Numbered from the stretch's first letter, positions 1 to 10,509 are shown. The stretch: 64,000 nt of DNA from Isoetes taiwanensis (GCA_021234155.1 JAJEKV010000130.1:344508-408507); one strand, 5' to 3'. Notes: generated from the letters alone by a model not told the origin. Numbers and translations are program-made.

Positions 1-242
1 TTGCCCTTAAAAAACTTTTTTCAATAAAACATGCATGTGACCTTATTTGTATTTGTAAAGTTCAAAAAAAGTTGTCAATATCATATCTCAAGAATATACA
101 CAATGCTTATCAACTGTATTTTTCCAATCATTGAAAAAATAGCAATATAGGTTTTATAATATACAATCAGATGTGATATTAATAGATCAGGTATATAACC
201 ATGACTTTAAAAACTTATATTGAAACAAACAGGTATGTAGAC
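1..242. repeat. AT-rich flank with a short direct repeat
   Basis: No gene is visible. A phrase containing 'ttatttgtatttgt-aagttcaaaaa' and ending in 'atatcatat' occurs around 30-95 and again around 232-292. The second copy overlaps the 3' end of the reverse transcriptase reading frame. It probably belongs to the 3' end of the retroelement. Confidence 0.4.
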
Positions 243-2305
243 CTATTTGTATTTGTTAAGTTCAAAAATGAGGATGCCCATATCATATTTCAGCCCTGGA
301 AACGTTTGCTCATGCAAAACCCTAGTAACTTTGTGCCAAATGTCTTTCTTTCTGAACCCCTTACCTATAAATGTATTTATAAGATCCAGTATGTCATTTG
401 CTGCCCTAATGGGATTATTGTGCGCATATAGAAATGGCTGTAATTGAGAAATGATGACATTGCATGCCATCAAGTATGGTCTGCAACTACTTGCATGGAT
501 ATACTTAGATACTTTAAAAGGTAATTTGCATCTCTTATCAAATCTGTACATTGCATATATCCCTGAATGAGGTGCAAACACTTCAATGCTAATATTGAGA
601 AAATCAATCTTCCTTCCCATGGTATTGTCATTTTCATCATACATTGTTTCATCTTTTATGCCAAGATGTTCCAGATTGTATATCCTCAATTTTTCTTCAT
701 TGTTTTCAATGCCAAGATATTTCCTGATGTATGGGTTATTGATTCCCAAAATGTCATCCATATATCTGAAAGTGTTATTGAACATGGAAGCCTCCTGTAA
801 TCTGCCTTGTGCTATTAGTTTCATTATAAACTTAAGCTCAAACCAAGCTAAGTATGTATTGCACCATCCAGGGCTTGCAGCGAAACCCATTGGAATCCCC
901 TTGATTTGTTTCCAGATACCATTATGCATAACAAGATAACAGTTATTCAAGAGCCAGATGTTCAATCTTGTAAATATGTCTTTGTCAAGCCTAGTCCAAT
1001 AATTCCCATCAGGGACCCTGCACTTCCATGTTACTGCCACAGTCCCATTATTACTGACATGGTACCACATTTCAAAACCCGCATGTTCTTTTTTCTTAAA
1101 TTTCCAAGCCATATTGATAATCTGTTGCAATACATTGCATATACCATCCTCACCATCCAATGGGATATTTTCATAGCACTTTGTGATATCTGCTGTAAAC
1201 ACATCAGAAATCTTAGAAGGTAAATTGCAAACAACATCATATATGGAGTTGACTATCCATGATGCCCTAATCTTATTAGACATGAACAGGTTTGCTGCTT
1301 TGCATTTCTCCCAACATATATCAGGCCATATATCAATAATGAGATTCAATCCTGATGCAAGTATGGAGGCTGCTGTAGAGAAAATCGTATCATGTGCATT
1401 TGTAATCCATTTGTACTCCAACTTATGTGCTTTAAAGATCCCCAACAGATATGGCATGTTAATGCTGGAGTAGTGTCCATCACCAAGTATCCCTTGTAAG
1501 TCAGCCAGAATATTGCTGACAAGATCCTCCTGTATCATGTCCATTTTAGCAAAATCATTACTCTCCAGCCTTTTAGTAGCAGCCTCCCTAATGTGAACAG
1601 GGCAAATGAAAGCAGGATTATTTGCAGCTTTATCCACTGCTGCAGTATAAAGATTATTGACTATCCACTCAGTATTTTTAACAACTTTTTCATCATGGAT
1701 GAGAAACTTCTTCATAATTCTGGAGTTATCCTTGATAAAAGCCTTAGCTTGCCACTTAGTCTCTTTTTTAAGCATAGCTTTACAATCCTCAATTGCTTTA
1801 CTGTCCATTTCTTCCAAGGCAGACTTGTGTATCAGAAAGAATTGTTCAATAGTGTCCTCCATTTCTGATTTGAATCTTTCCAGCGTAAAGGGCATATCAG
1901 GTATGTGATTTAACCCAAGTGCAAACCAGTGTTTCAAAGTTTTATTATGCACAATACCTAAATCAGTAGTCCTAATATGACCAATGGAAGGATCGATATA
2001 TTTCTTAAGCCCAGGGATGCAACATGGGCATACAACAAATTATCCTCAGCAAAGATCATTTTTGGCTTGTAAAACATGTCTTTAAGGTTGGCTGAGTATC
2101 TCCATCCAAAGATGGTGGAGTCCCAAATGTCATAGCCGATATTGCCAAAATGGCTACATAAGACAGACTTGAAAATACTGCTGAACTTGATTCTATCTAT
2201 AACTTTGGAGAAATATGTAAAGTGGACATATTTATTTTTTTGCTTGACTTTTTTGGTACGCAGTCTCCACCTACCATCTGTTCTGATGGTAAGTTCCCTC
2301 CTACT
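243..2305 (-). CDS. Reverse transcriptase exon of a retroelement (YMDD / IPMG type)
   Basis: This exon encodes an RNA-directed DNA polymerase. An uninterrupted 569-residue frame (1952-243) shows FKAHK near residue 173, the first catalytic motif TADITKCYENIPL (D255), GIPMGFAASPG near 352, the catalytic box YMDD at 397-400 followed by ILGINNP, and a RFDKR motif further on. The order matches a family of RTs, common in invertebrate genomes, with GIPMGTNCAP- and RY-DD-type motifs. From memory I place it near Penelope-like or other non-LTR lineages; the class is not proven. The frame continues upstream (2305-2010) after one frameshift at a CCAGG site near 2010, which could be a sequence error. The exon begins after a TGTGCAG acceptor. 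No GIY-YIG, integrase or RNase H is evident. The gene continues upstream in 2447-2949, 3940-4208, 13186-14006 and 16892-17224. Confidence 0.8.
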
Positions 2306-2446
2306 CTGCACATAGCAGAAAGAAGTTAGAGTGAGATATAAGTTGGGATAAAACCCTTTACGTTTTCAGAGAGTAAGGGCACTGTGGCCCAAAGAACATA
2401 TATATTTTAAATAGGTTACCTTCTTTAATTCACTGTTGTATCATAC
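2306..2446 (-). other. Intron 2 of the retroelement gene (141 bp)
   Basis: On the minus strand the upstream exon ends GGG before a donor GTATGA. The intron ends with a pyrimidine-rich tract and CTATGTGCAG. The reading frame is phase 0 on both sides. The intron contains in-frame stops, which supports splicing rather than read-through. A spliceosomal intron in a retroelement gene is notable, because reverse transcription of a spliced template should remove it. Confidence 0.6.
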
Positions 2447-2949
2447 CCCAGATCCCGAGGTCTGATTAGAACGAGTCCTTGCATAATCAGTGATCTTAGT
2501 AACCGAGGAACTGTCAGATCTGGCTGAGGTAGCAGAATTCTTACTCAATTTGGGTGGCCTAAGTATTCCACTGGCCATGGTGTTACTGGACTGGGCTCTT
2601 TTCTTATTGCTCTGATATCCAAAACTAGCATTGTCAAATTGATGAGTATAAAGAAAAGAGATTGGTTTGATTGTTTTCTCAATGATGTCCACAACCTTGT
2701 AGTTTCCAAACTCACTCTTGAAGTCACAGTTCTTGTCAGCAGCAAACCTGTGTGTCATGGCAATCATAATTTCCCTAATGGATAAATATCCAATATAGGC
2801 TAATATTACAGTCTTCATAGGATCAGATGCCAAGAAAGAAGAGAATCTTGCAAACCTCATGCATATAGTGTCATTTGGCCATATCTTCTCCAGATTGTTG
2901 AGCATATGCCACAACAGATGATCCCATCGATCCGAGACATCGGATCGCC
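2447..2949 (-). CDS. Retroelement gene, exon 2 (third segment), upstream of the RT
   Basis: This minus-strand coding segment reads DRWDHLLWHMLNNLEKIW, then a hydrophobic/aromatic stretch and a Ser/Thr/Lys-rich tail ending TSGSG at a GTATGA donor. I recognise no domain. It is the continuation of the segment at 3940-4208: removing the element at 2950-3939 joins the two in frame, provided the CAG/CTG variants of the 28-bp flank repeated at 3283-3311 are taken as correct. The Ser-rich region just before the intron looks like a linker between an N-terminal domain and the polymerase. Confidence 0.6.
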
Positions 2950-3939
2950 ATTCTAGAATGGGACGAGCATGCATGTTTTGCATGCATGCGGGCGGCGCAT
3001 GCCCGATTACGGTTGGGACTTTCGCTATTTTAGGAAGCGTTTCTGCCGACTTCTCGCCGGGCTTCCTCTTCTCTCGCCGATACCTTATTCTCTTTGAATT
3101 ATTTCCGAGGCGGGGGGGGGCTTCTTCACGCCTGGTTTATTAATTTGGCGTTTCTTTCATCTTTGTCCGGGTTCGGCCTTTAGCCTTCATCTGTGACCTT
3201 CGTCCCTCGATCCTAGTTTGTTAAGGAAGTCCTTTGGTATTCGAGGCGGTTTGTTGGTTTCATGCGAGTCCCATTCTAGAATCCCATCGATCCAGGGACA
3301 GCCGGATCGCCATTCTAGAATGGGACGAGCATGCATGTTTCATGCATGCGGGCGGGCGCATGCCCGTTCAGTTGGAACGCTATTTTAGGCGTTTACGCCC
3401 GACTTCTCATCGGCTTCCTCTTCTCTCAAAGAGTACCTTATTCTCTTTGAACCCACCCTCCCCTTCTTTGTTATTGTATTTTTATCGCGTGGCGCGCGTA
3501 ATCAACCCTCCACTCACGGGAGGTTTGGTTTGTCTTGTTGTTTTGTTGGTGATGTCTACAGTGCAGCGGGTTAGCGGCGACATCTGTTTCGACTTTTCCA
3601 TTCGTGGGTTTTTGGGGCCGATTTTTATGCCTTCACGTTTGTCCAAGCCCCTTGCCGAAGAAGGCTTATCACTAGGGTTTTTCCTCGAAAACCCGAAAGG
3701 GCAGGGTTTTTTAATCCCGGTGATAAGCTTTCGGCAGGTACACTAGCCCAGTCTCTATTAGCATTGTATTTTGTTGGGGTTCAAATGATATAATTGGATT
3801 TTCCCTTTATTTTTTATGGGTAGTACGCATGTGTGCGGCTACCCACTATCCACCATTGTAGAAAATCTGCTGAGATGAATGAGAAGCAAGTCTAAGTCAA
3901 AGGCGGTTTGTTGGTTTCATGCGAGTCCCATTCTAGAAT
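2950..3939. mobile_element. Two-copy inserted element with ATTCTAGAAT termini
   Basis: The insert begins ATTCTAGAATGGGACGAGCATG at 2950. It ends with the near inverse (CATGCGAGTCCCATTCTAGAAT) at 3939. A second boundary pair lies inside: an end at 3282, a 29-bp spacer at 3283-3311 repeating the left flank (2923-2949), and a new start at 3312. It is therefore two head-to-tail copies (2950-3282 and 3312-3939) with duplicated flank. Copy 2 is longer, with GC-rich and T-rich stretches. I see no convincing coding sequence and no clear target-site duplication. It splits the retroelement gene between THR-TRP-ILE (left part at 3940) and LEU-ASP-ARG-TRP-ASP (2923-2949). Confidence 0.55.
3283..3311. repeat. 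Duplicated 28-bp host flank between the two inserted copies
   Basis: This 29-bp stretch matches 2923-2949 apart from changes at two CAG sites (CCAGGGACAGCC here, CCGAGACATC there). It shows that the insert was duplicated together with a little of the retroelement gene. In the version here the gene frame reads through cleanly. Confidence 0.55.
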
Positions 3940-4208
3940 CTATCCATGTGATATTATCCGGGCATTTTTTGTCAGACATTTTATCACAGTTGCATTTCAC
4001 AAACGGACAGTATGTACGCCAAATCTTTTTCAAGTAAAAGTCAATTCTCTTTCCTCAATTTTTGCCATGTGTCCCTTTTGTCCAACAAAAAGTCCATTGC
4101 CTATTTCACAAGTCCTACCCAAGAAATCCAACTTAAAAGGGAACTTACATTCAATTCTCTTGAAGGATTTGTTGAAGGCCAATGCATTGCTTTCTGCCTT
4201 TTGCACTT
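3940..4208 (-). CDS. Retroelement gene, exon 2 (second segment) between two insertions
   Basis: On the minus strand the frame continues directly from the segment at 13186-14006 once the transposon and one ACTT copy are removed. It includes FNKSFKRIECKFPFKLDFL and GNGLFVGQKGHMAKIEE. Near 4035 a one-base shift is needed to continue into IWRTYCPFVKCNCDKMSD, a Cys-rich stretch (CPFVKCNC...KKC) that could bind zinc. The end at 3940 is broken by the ATTCTAGAAT element. I recognise no known domain. The assignment rests on in-frame continuity across the transposon, which is strong, and on position. Confidence 0.65.
4205..4208. repeat. Target-site duplication ACTT (left)
   Basis: ACTT directly precedes GGGTATAAAATC. 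The partner ACTT is at 13186-13189, directly after the inverted end. Keeping one copy restores the reading frame of the interrupted gene. Confidence 0.75.
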
Positions 4209-4238
4209 GGGTATAAAATCACTCGTGGGGTTGAAAAA
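4209..4238 (+). repeat. Left terminal inverted repeat
   Basis: The end begins GGGTATAAAATCACT, exactly the reverse complement of 13171-13185. Similarity fades over the next 15 bases. Confidence 0.75.
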
Positions 4239-4559
4239 GTAGTGTCCGGACGTCTGCTTGCTTTGCTTTGCTTTTGCTTTATCGAATTGCTTTGCTTTCG
4301 TTCTTCTCGGACACAAATAATGAATTCCCCAAACTTCGATCACTCCTACGGATCGATGACATGGCTGTCCGATTATTGGGGAATCGATTCACGGTTGGCT
4401 TTTGGCGGGAGGAATGATGGAGTGTAATTGCGAAATTGAAGGAGGCAGGTTGGCGGGGCTGTCCTCTCTTGCCATTCTCGAATTTGGTTACGGTGGAGAA
4501 TCGGCCGAGTTGGAGTTTCTCATATTCATAATTTGAATGGATGAAGATGAGAAGAGGCC
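4239..4559. other. Subterminal non-coding region of the transposon
   Basis: There is no convincing coding sequence. A TTTGC-rich tract (4255-4305) resembles the TTTGC-rich tract just inside the right terminus (13115-13150), so subterminal TTTGC arrays may be a feature of the element. Confidence 0.4.
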
Positions 4560-5135
4560 TGATTTTAAAGTGAAATTGATCTTTGCCGAGAAAGAGGGAA
4601 TCAAGGAAACATAAAAGGGAATTGATGGAAGCGCTGCTAATTCAAAGAATTAAGCCTCGGTGTGAGAAGAATTCAGGAGATTTCAAAGGATATGCATGAT
4701 TATTTTGAGGATCCGACAAAACATGCCAATGCTTTAGATAAGGCTGCTATTGTGGGATGATTTGTAAGAAAGATAAAACCAAATGTACCTTTACAAGTAA
4801 GCGTTGCAGACAAAGAGAGACAAAGGTTATGCAAAAAGTGATTGCTAATGTGAAGGAAACTATGCGGTTGCACAAAGCGAACGAGAAAGATTGACATTAG
4901 CGACAAAAAGGTCAACTTTACAAATGGTTACATCCACGAGAGAATAAACTTAATCATGCGGCAAGAGCGAGGCTGCTTGAAGTGCCTAGAAAATCTATTT
5001 GTGCAGCCTATAGAAGAAGAGTAATGGCGAGAAAGGGAATCAGGTCCCTGGTCTATGTTTTTGAGGAAGAAAAGTCGATCCGATGCATTGATGAAGTGAA
5101 AAAGGTTGTCTCGGTTTACGGACTGAAAACACAAG
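4560..5135 (+). pseudogene. Transposase N-terminal fragment
   Basis: Broken plus-strand frames give a consistent coding signal: RIQEISKDMHDYFEDPTKHA, then VRKIKPNVPLQVSVADKERQ, then KLNHAARARLLEVPRKSI followed by a basic stretch and RCIDEVKKVVSVYG. The section around ARARLLEVPRKSIC resembles a helix-turn-helix, as expected at the DNA-binding N-terminus of such transposases (ALGVPRKT-type motifs in relatives, from memory). Two or three stops or frameshifts interrupt it. It should join to the YPHINIAQQTFERLKP segment at about 5760 and again at about 7115. Between them lies the scrambled repeat block. Confidence 0.5.
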
Positions 5136-5268
5136 AGTTTCTCCATACAAAAACATGTGAGGAAGTTTAAGGCAGAAAATGGCAATAAAGTTGACCATCA
5201 ATCCATTTTAAATCTTAAACTTCCTCATGTTTTATGTATGAATTTGCTATCTGCATGTTTTATCAGAA

Positions 5269-5404
5269 TCAGACTTTTCTACTTTGGATTCCAAAAAATT
5301 GATCTCAGCCTGCAACCTGCTTATGTCTTCTCTGCTTGCTTCGATCCTGGCAATATCTCTCTCATTCACATGTCTGTTTAGGGTGATCTTGCTTGCAATG
5401 TCTG
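5269..5404 (-). pseudogene. Fragment of the coiled-coil/RING gene (first copy)
   Basis: This 136-bp minus-strand piece matches 12345-12490, the coiled-coil part with VNERDIAR-like coding. It is fused at 5405 to the transposase 5' region. It is one of three copies of this segment in the transposon. Confidence 0.5.
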
Positions 5405-5726
5405 CCAGACAAAAAACATGTGAGGAAGTTTAAGACAGAAAATGGCAATAAAGTTGACCATCCAATCCATTTGCTTGAGGTCTCCCAGGTATTTATATCT
5501 GGAATGTTTACGGTCAAATTTGTTAATTTGTAGTGTTTGATAAAACTTTTCATGTTGAAGTTGAACAATTTATGCTTCACATGTTTTATGTATGAATTTG
5601 CTATCTGCATTGTTTCAGTCCCTATTGCTTTATAAATTTGCATTCTGCAATGTCTCAGTATCTTTGATTAATTACTTATTATGATTGATTTGCTTCATTG
5701 TTTCAGTACTTTCATGATTTTGCTTT

Positions 5727-5975
5727 ATGCATTACAAAATGAATTTTACATGTTGTCTGCAGCTCCAGTTCTATATGGCTTTCAAGCAACAATATCCACA
5801 TATCAACATTGCACAACAAACATTTGAGAGGCTGAAGCCTTCATTTGTTAGAAGACTTCATGAGGAGGAAACTTCTTTCTTTGTCGATTATCACATCCAT
5901 TTGGAATTTGTTCTTCAAACACTGAACAGAATAAGAACAGACCCTAGAGGTGTTCATGAAAATTGTTCCACATAA
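5727..5975 (+). pseudogene. Transposase fragment, duplicate copy 1 (YPHINIAQQTFERLKP)
   Basis: The frame encodes AFKQQYPHINIAQQTFERLK followed by PSFVRRLHEEETSFF, a YHIHLEFVLQTLNRIR segment and a stop. The same protein is encoded at 7087-7475 in the larger copy. YP-INI--QTFERLKP-FVR is the conserved segment preceding the Cys-rich region in this transposase family. It is truncated at 5975, where the reversed RING-gene piece begins. The upstream TTGTCTGCAG looks like an acceptor, so the real exon may start at about 5762. Confidence 0.6.
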
Positions 5976-5984
5976 ATTCACCAA

Positions 5985-6745
5985 ATTCATCTAAATCCAC
6001 ATAGTCATCATGTTTCCTTTTTGTTGGTAACTTTTCCTGCAAATAACATGACCAAAACTTTTCAACAAAAGCAATTTTCACAAATAAAGCAAAGCAAATA
6101 AATAATACTTACTTTCTTAGATGATTCTTACGTTTTTTTGTTCTTCTTTTTCTTCTCCTTCATTTGCATTGGTCTCTAAGCCAAGTTCTTCAAAGAATTT
6201 CATTGGGACATCCATAGAACAATCCAGGGCATTTTTTATTCTCTACAAGAAGCGGCTACAAATTAAATGATAAGCATGTTGGCATGGTAGCCTTGCACTA
6301 ATCTTGTAGTCATCTTGGAAAGCTAATCCACATGCGGAACATGGTATTTCATAACACAATGGCAACTTTGCTTTGCAATAACTTGAGGCCTGAATCTGAG
6401 GAGGCATTTACACTACTCAAGTTATAGCAATTAGCCCGTAATTCTTCCATTTGAGCGGGGTCCCTTTCTAGCACTCCATGTAATGCTTCAATTCATTCTT
6501 CTTCTCAACTTGATGATCATCCACCTTTTCAATAAGGCTCTCTAATTTCCTGCAATAGAATTTCTCCTGCATCAAGTCACGCATCAAGTCCTCAATTCTT
6601 TTCTTATCGAATCGGACTTTTTCTACTTTGGATTCAAAAATTGATCTCGACACGCAACTTTGCTTATGTCTTTCTCGCTTGCCGATCCGGCAATATCTCT
6701 CTCATTCACATATACGTTTTAGGGTGATCTTGCTTGCAATATACG
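5985..6745 (-). pseudogene. Second copy of the coiled-coil/RING gene 3' region
   Basis: It aligns contiguously with 11724-12490. The minus strand carries the coiled coil (RIEDLM-DLMQEKFYCRKLES) and the degenerate RING-H2 region. Most differences from the other copy fall at CAG/CTG (AATCCAGGGC against AATCCGGGC; GCCCGTAAT against GCCCTGTAAT; TGCGGAAC against TCACGAGAAC). The copy is fused to transposase sequence at both ends and cannot be a complete gene. Confidence 0.6.
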
Positions 6746-7086
6746 CCATACAAAAACATGTGAGGAAGTTTAAAGACAAGAAAATGGCAATAAAGTTGAC
6801 CATCAATCCATTTTTGTTTGAGGTCTCGGTATTTATATCCGGAATGTTTCAGTCATTTGTTAATTTGTAGTGTTTGATAAAACTTTTCATGTTGAAGTTG
6901 AACAATTTATGCTTCACATGTTTTATGTATGAATTTGCTATCGCATTGTTTCAAAGTCCTATTGCTTTATAAATTTGCATTACGCAATGTCTCAATTATC
7001 TTTGATTAATTACTTATTATGATTGATTTGCTTCATTGTTTTGATTACTTTCATGATTTTTGCTTTATGCATTACAAAATGAATTT

Positions 7087-8505
7087 TACATGTTTATGCA
7101 AGCTCCAGTTCTATATGGCTTTCAAGCAACAATATCCACATATCAACATTGCACAACAAACATTTGAGAGGCTGAAGCCTTCATTTGTTAGAAGACTTCA
7201 TGAGAGGGAAACTTGCTTTCTTTGTCGATTATCACATCCATTTGGAATTTGTTCTTCAAACTTTGAGCGAGGAATAAAACGGACCCTAGAGGTGTTCATG
7301 AAAATTGTTCTGCAATTGCGGTGTGTGTGGAGAAGGAGATGAATGCAAAGCTAAATTGATGACTTACAAGTCTACTAGTGAGTTGTGGAGGGAACTTGTA
7401 TGTGAAAAGCAAGATCCCTTAGAAGAATGGCACAAAGCATTCTGTCGATGGTTGCTTGTAAATCTTGTGGTTTGAAAAGGTACATTTAACATTCATGTAT
7501 ATCTATTTTGGAAATGAGCTAACGTTGTAGCTTCAGTTGCCAATCTGTCCAAAGGAAAAAGACAATGAAAGACATTTTGTTGAGTGGAAGCAGTTTGAGA
7601 AGGTATATTAATTTGTTTTAGTGTTATTTACTTTTTTACGAAACTTGTTTAGGACCTAACATCACCAAATTGTCTGTGTGTATTTGCAGCAAGAGCACAG
7701 TAATTTGAAGGAGAGTTCAATTAAGTAAGGGGAGGAAAAAAACCAACTAAAGTCACAAGATTAGCATACAAGTACGCTCCGATTACAAAGAGTTTATTCA
7801 GGTATGCCAACAAGACACTTGTGCAATTTGTTCCACATAATTACGGCACATTGGCGGAGGCAAAGCAATTTAAGCAATGCTTAGCCAACTTTCCAAAGAA
7901 TACTATTGTATCGATAATTGATTTTCTTTGAGAACTATAGCCTCAAAATTCAGAAGGAAGTACAATCATGCCATTGGCATACCGACCAAATTACTATTCT
8001 TGTTCACATTACCTATAGACATCCTGAGAAAAGGAAGAGGAAGAATTTAGGAACGCGATCGCATCTTGTTGGATCGAGAAACAAGTTGGTCTGGATCGAA
8101 GAATAATTAAGGAGACACATTTTACATTTTCGATTGCAAGGAGCATTCAAGCCGGAGTTTGTCAACCTTTGCTTGAAAGTCCATGCGCGGTGGCTGAAAC
8201 AAATGAATATAGAGTACAGCAACCATGTTTTTGGGTGATGGTTGCACATCTCAATTCAAAGGTGCGGATTATACGGTACATAGGTAGAAATTTTGTGAAC
8301 AATCCTACTCTGGAATATTTATGGTTTTTTTGCAAGTTCTCATGGTAAAGGAGAACATGATGGAGCTGGAGCTGTTTTGAAATTAATTCTAGCAAAGGAG
8401 CAACGAGAGTATGATTCTGGGCGCAATGTGCTAAGGATGCGGTGGAATTCCTAAAATGGTACATTGAAAACCATCCTTGTGCCAATGAAAAAAAGGTATT
8501 ATTTT
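7087..8505 (+). pseudogene. Transposase core: DDE-type family with WSDGC/QFK and SHGKGEHDGAGA motifs
   Basis: The element's putative transposase is read in several plus-strand frames. In order I see YPHINIAQQTFERLKPSFVR; a Cys-rich part (CNCGVCGEGDECKAK, FC-DGCCKSCGLK, LPICPKEKDNERH); KTLVQFVPHNYGTLAEAKQF; FPKNTIVSIIDF-ENYSLKIQ; VQSCHWHTDQITILVHITYR; a GDGCTSQFKGA segment near 8230; and SSHGKGEHDGAGAVLKL near 8350. Introns are likely at about 7481-7537 and 7603-7690 (donors AAG|GTACAT and AAG|GTATAT; acceptors GCTTCAG and ATTTGCAG). Related proteins in animals and non-seed plants share D-F-ENY, SDG--QFK and GHGKG--DG; the Asp residues there are probable catalytic acids. Many frameshifts fall at CTG/CAG, so decay may be overstated. 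Confidence 0.65.
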
Positions 8506-8520
8506 ACGGTAGGCTGGCCT

Positions 8521-9185
8521 AGTGTTTGCTTTGATGGAATTGCTTTGATGCTTTGCTTTTTGCTTTTGCTTTGACTAACTTTGCTTTGAATTGGCCTTGC
8601 ATATGCTTTACGCATTCATTAAATTTGCTCTGCATTTGCTTTTACGCATTTATCTTGGCTTTCATTCAATTCGGTGGTTGTCTCATTACTTTTGATTTAC
8701 TGCTTTGATTATCTTTGCTCTCGATGGAATTGCTTTGATGCTTTTGCTTTTTGCTTTTGCTTTTGCTTTTGCTTTGATTAATGCTTTGACTAACTTTGCT
8801 TTGAATTGGCTTTCTGATTTGCTTTACGCATTCATTAAATTTGCTCTGCATTTGCTTTACGCATTTATCTTGGCTTTCATTCAATTCGGTGGTTGTCTCA
8901 TTACTTTTGCTTTGATTATCTTTGCTCGATGGAATTGCTTTGATGCTTTTGCTTTTGCTTTTGCTTTTTGCTTTTGCTTTGATTAATGCTTTGACTAACT
9001 TTGCTTTGAATTGGCTTTGCATTTGCTTTTCGCATTCATTAAATTTGCTCTGCATTTGCTTTGCATTTATGTTGGCTTTCATTCAATTCAGTGGATGTCT
9101 CATTACTTTTGATTTCTGCTTTGATTATCTTTGCTAACAATTTGCTCTTGCATTTGCTTTCTGAATTTGCTTTGCTTTGCTTTTG
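8521..9185. repeat. TTTGC-rich tandem repeat, three units of about 200 bp
   Basis: Units begin at about 8533, 8723 and 8928, each with GATGGAATTGCTTTGATGC. Each contains runs of TTTGCTTTTGC, CTTTGACTAACTTTGCTTTG, and an ATTCAATTC-GTGG stretch. It interrupts the transposase between its SHGKG region and its C-terminal segment. The Lys/Ser frames here on the minus strand are products of the repeat, not genes. Unit differences again include CAG/CGG (TTCAGTGG against TTCGGTGG). Confidence 0.75.
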
Positions 9186-9194
9186 CATTAACTT

Positions 9195-9912
9195 GCTTTG
9201 AGTCAATGCTTTCCGGTACTTTTGGAATATTGAAGCTAAGGACATAGATAAGTCCGAAAAGAAGGAATGGAAAACTTTGAATGGGAGCTCAAAGTTACAT
9301 AGCATTAGGGCACTTGATAGGAAGGATCAACAAAAGTGAGTACCGGATGCCTTGCTTGTTTTTGCCAAGCATGTTTTCATGGAGATTGGGATAATTGCAT
9401 TAACAAAGAGAAGGATAGGAGGCTGGAAAGAAGGTGTATTAAAACCAAAGAAGTACAACCCGGTGAATGCAGGAAGACAAATTATCAATGAGGAGGAGGA
9501 AGAAGAAGATGATGATGATGAGGGTGAGCTTGATTACCTCGGTGACATCTTAAGTTGGGGATAACTTTCTTTGTACCTGAAGAAAATAATGATGAGGGTG
9601 TCGACTTTTACTTACTTTGCGATTGTCTTGAGACAAAGCAAACATTCTTTGGATTCTTATGTTGATGAGTGGGGAATGTATACAATGTTGGAGAGGTTAT
9701 AGTATCGGGCCACTACTATCGAGCAATTAGACACTCTAACTTTTCAATTCTTTGGTGGACAAGCCGGTGGCTTCAATTCTGACCACTTGGTAAGGCATGT
9801 TAAGTTTGACATGAATGATATTGGTGGCAACATGTACATGTTAGGAGAAGAGACCTGCGGAAAAATCATGTCATCTTTACTGTTGGGAATGAGTTCAATG
9901 CTCTCGATTTGG
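9195..9912 (+). pseudogene. Transposase C-terminal region
   Basis: Plus-strand frames read FRYFWNIEAKDIDKSEKKEW, a Cys-rich CLACFCQACFHGDWDNC, an acidic run EEEEEEDDDDEGELDYLGD, FFVPEENNDEGVDFYLLLCD, and a final NSDHLVRHVKFDMNDIGGNM. This order (Cys-rich knuckle, acidic linker, YL--C-E, terminal SHV/RHVKF) is what I recall for the C-terminus of this transposase family. Frames change several times. It follows the TTTGC array that separates it from the core at 7087-8505. Confidence 0.5.
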
Positions 9913-9987
9913 GTTTCAGTTCACAAGTGCATAGTACAAAACATTGACATTCATATTGATATTGTTACAAGCGGTTTACAATAGAGT

Positions 9988-10145
9988 GCACAATGATGTG
10001 CATTCAAAATCGGCAACGGGGAAAAAAAATTTATGTATGCGGTATATTCACATCTAACATTACATTGCACAATGATGTGCATTCAAAATGTGGCAACCGG
10101 GGAAGAAAATTTTATGGTTGCAGTTTGTATTTTTCACATCTTACA
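9988..10145. repeat. 79-bp direct duplication
   Basis: GCACAATGATGTGCATTC starts at 9988 and again at 10067. The following 50-60 bp are similar (GGCAAC-GGGGAA-AAAATTT). It lies between the convergent ends of the transposase and the FCP1-like segment. Confidence 0.6.
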
Positions 10146-10509
10146 CTTTTCTTGACATTCCTTAACATCCATTGCCTCACAAGCTGTCTTCGGGTTTTTT
10201 GCAAAGGCGAGAACTCGATTAAGGTAAGAAGATATGGCAAGCCAAGCAAATCAAAGCAAATCAAGCAAAAAATAAATTGCTTACGAAGTTCCATCATGGC
10301 TGCACTTTTTTTTTCGAGGAATAGCCCATCTTGGATTCTCACGCACATGCTTGGAACACAAATCCAAAATATCAAAGTCTTCTTGTTTGACAATTTACGG
10401 GGCAAGATGTTCTTTCACAAATTTTGTAGGCTCGGGGACTTTCAGCCCAACCAAACAATACATCCTTCATCTTTTCAAACCATTACATTGCCCTCATCAA
10501 ATTTGAAAT

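Larger units (their letters stand above)
5144..7300. repeat. Scrambled tandem duplication of transposon segments (period about 1.34 kb)
   Basis: Three partial copies of one sequence starting 'aaaacatgtgaggaagttt' lie at 5144-5210, 5405-5975 and 6746-7300. The last two run in parallel over about 560 bp. Sequence matching the RING gene lies between: 5269-5404 matches 6605-6745, and 5985-6745 as a whole matches 11724-12490. The layout is therefore RING piece, transposase piece, RING piece, transposase, with a repeat distance of about 1,336-1,341 bp. The two genes are fused in opposite orientation at about 5405 and 5980. This is internal rearrangement of the transposon, not tandem genes. Confidence 0.65.

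Noticed and set aside
201-1908. Plus-strand open frames opposite the reverse transcriptase
   Set aside because: They are antisense shadows. The minus strand carries recognisable RT motifs over the whole stretch.
243-2305. Retroviral or pararetroviral polymerase because of YMDD
   Set aside because: YMDD alone is not diagnostic. The surrounding motifs (GIPMG, ADITKCYENIPL, RFDKR) and absence of protease, RNase H, integrase and LTRs argue against it.
8666-9305. Long Lys/Ser/Ala/Gln-rich and Leu/Ala/Phe-rich open frames
   Set aside because: They are translations of the TTTGC tandem array, with no independent coding evidence.
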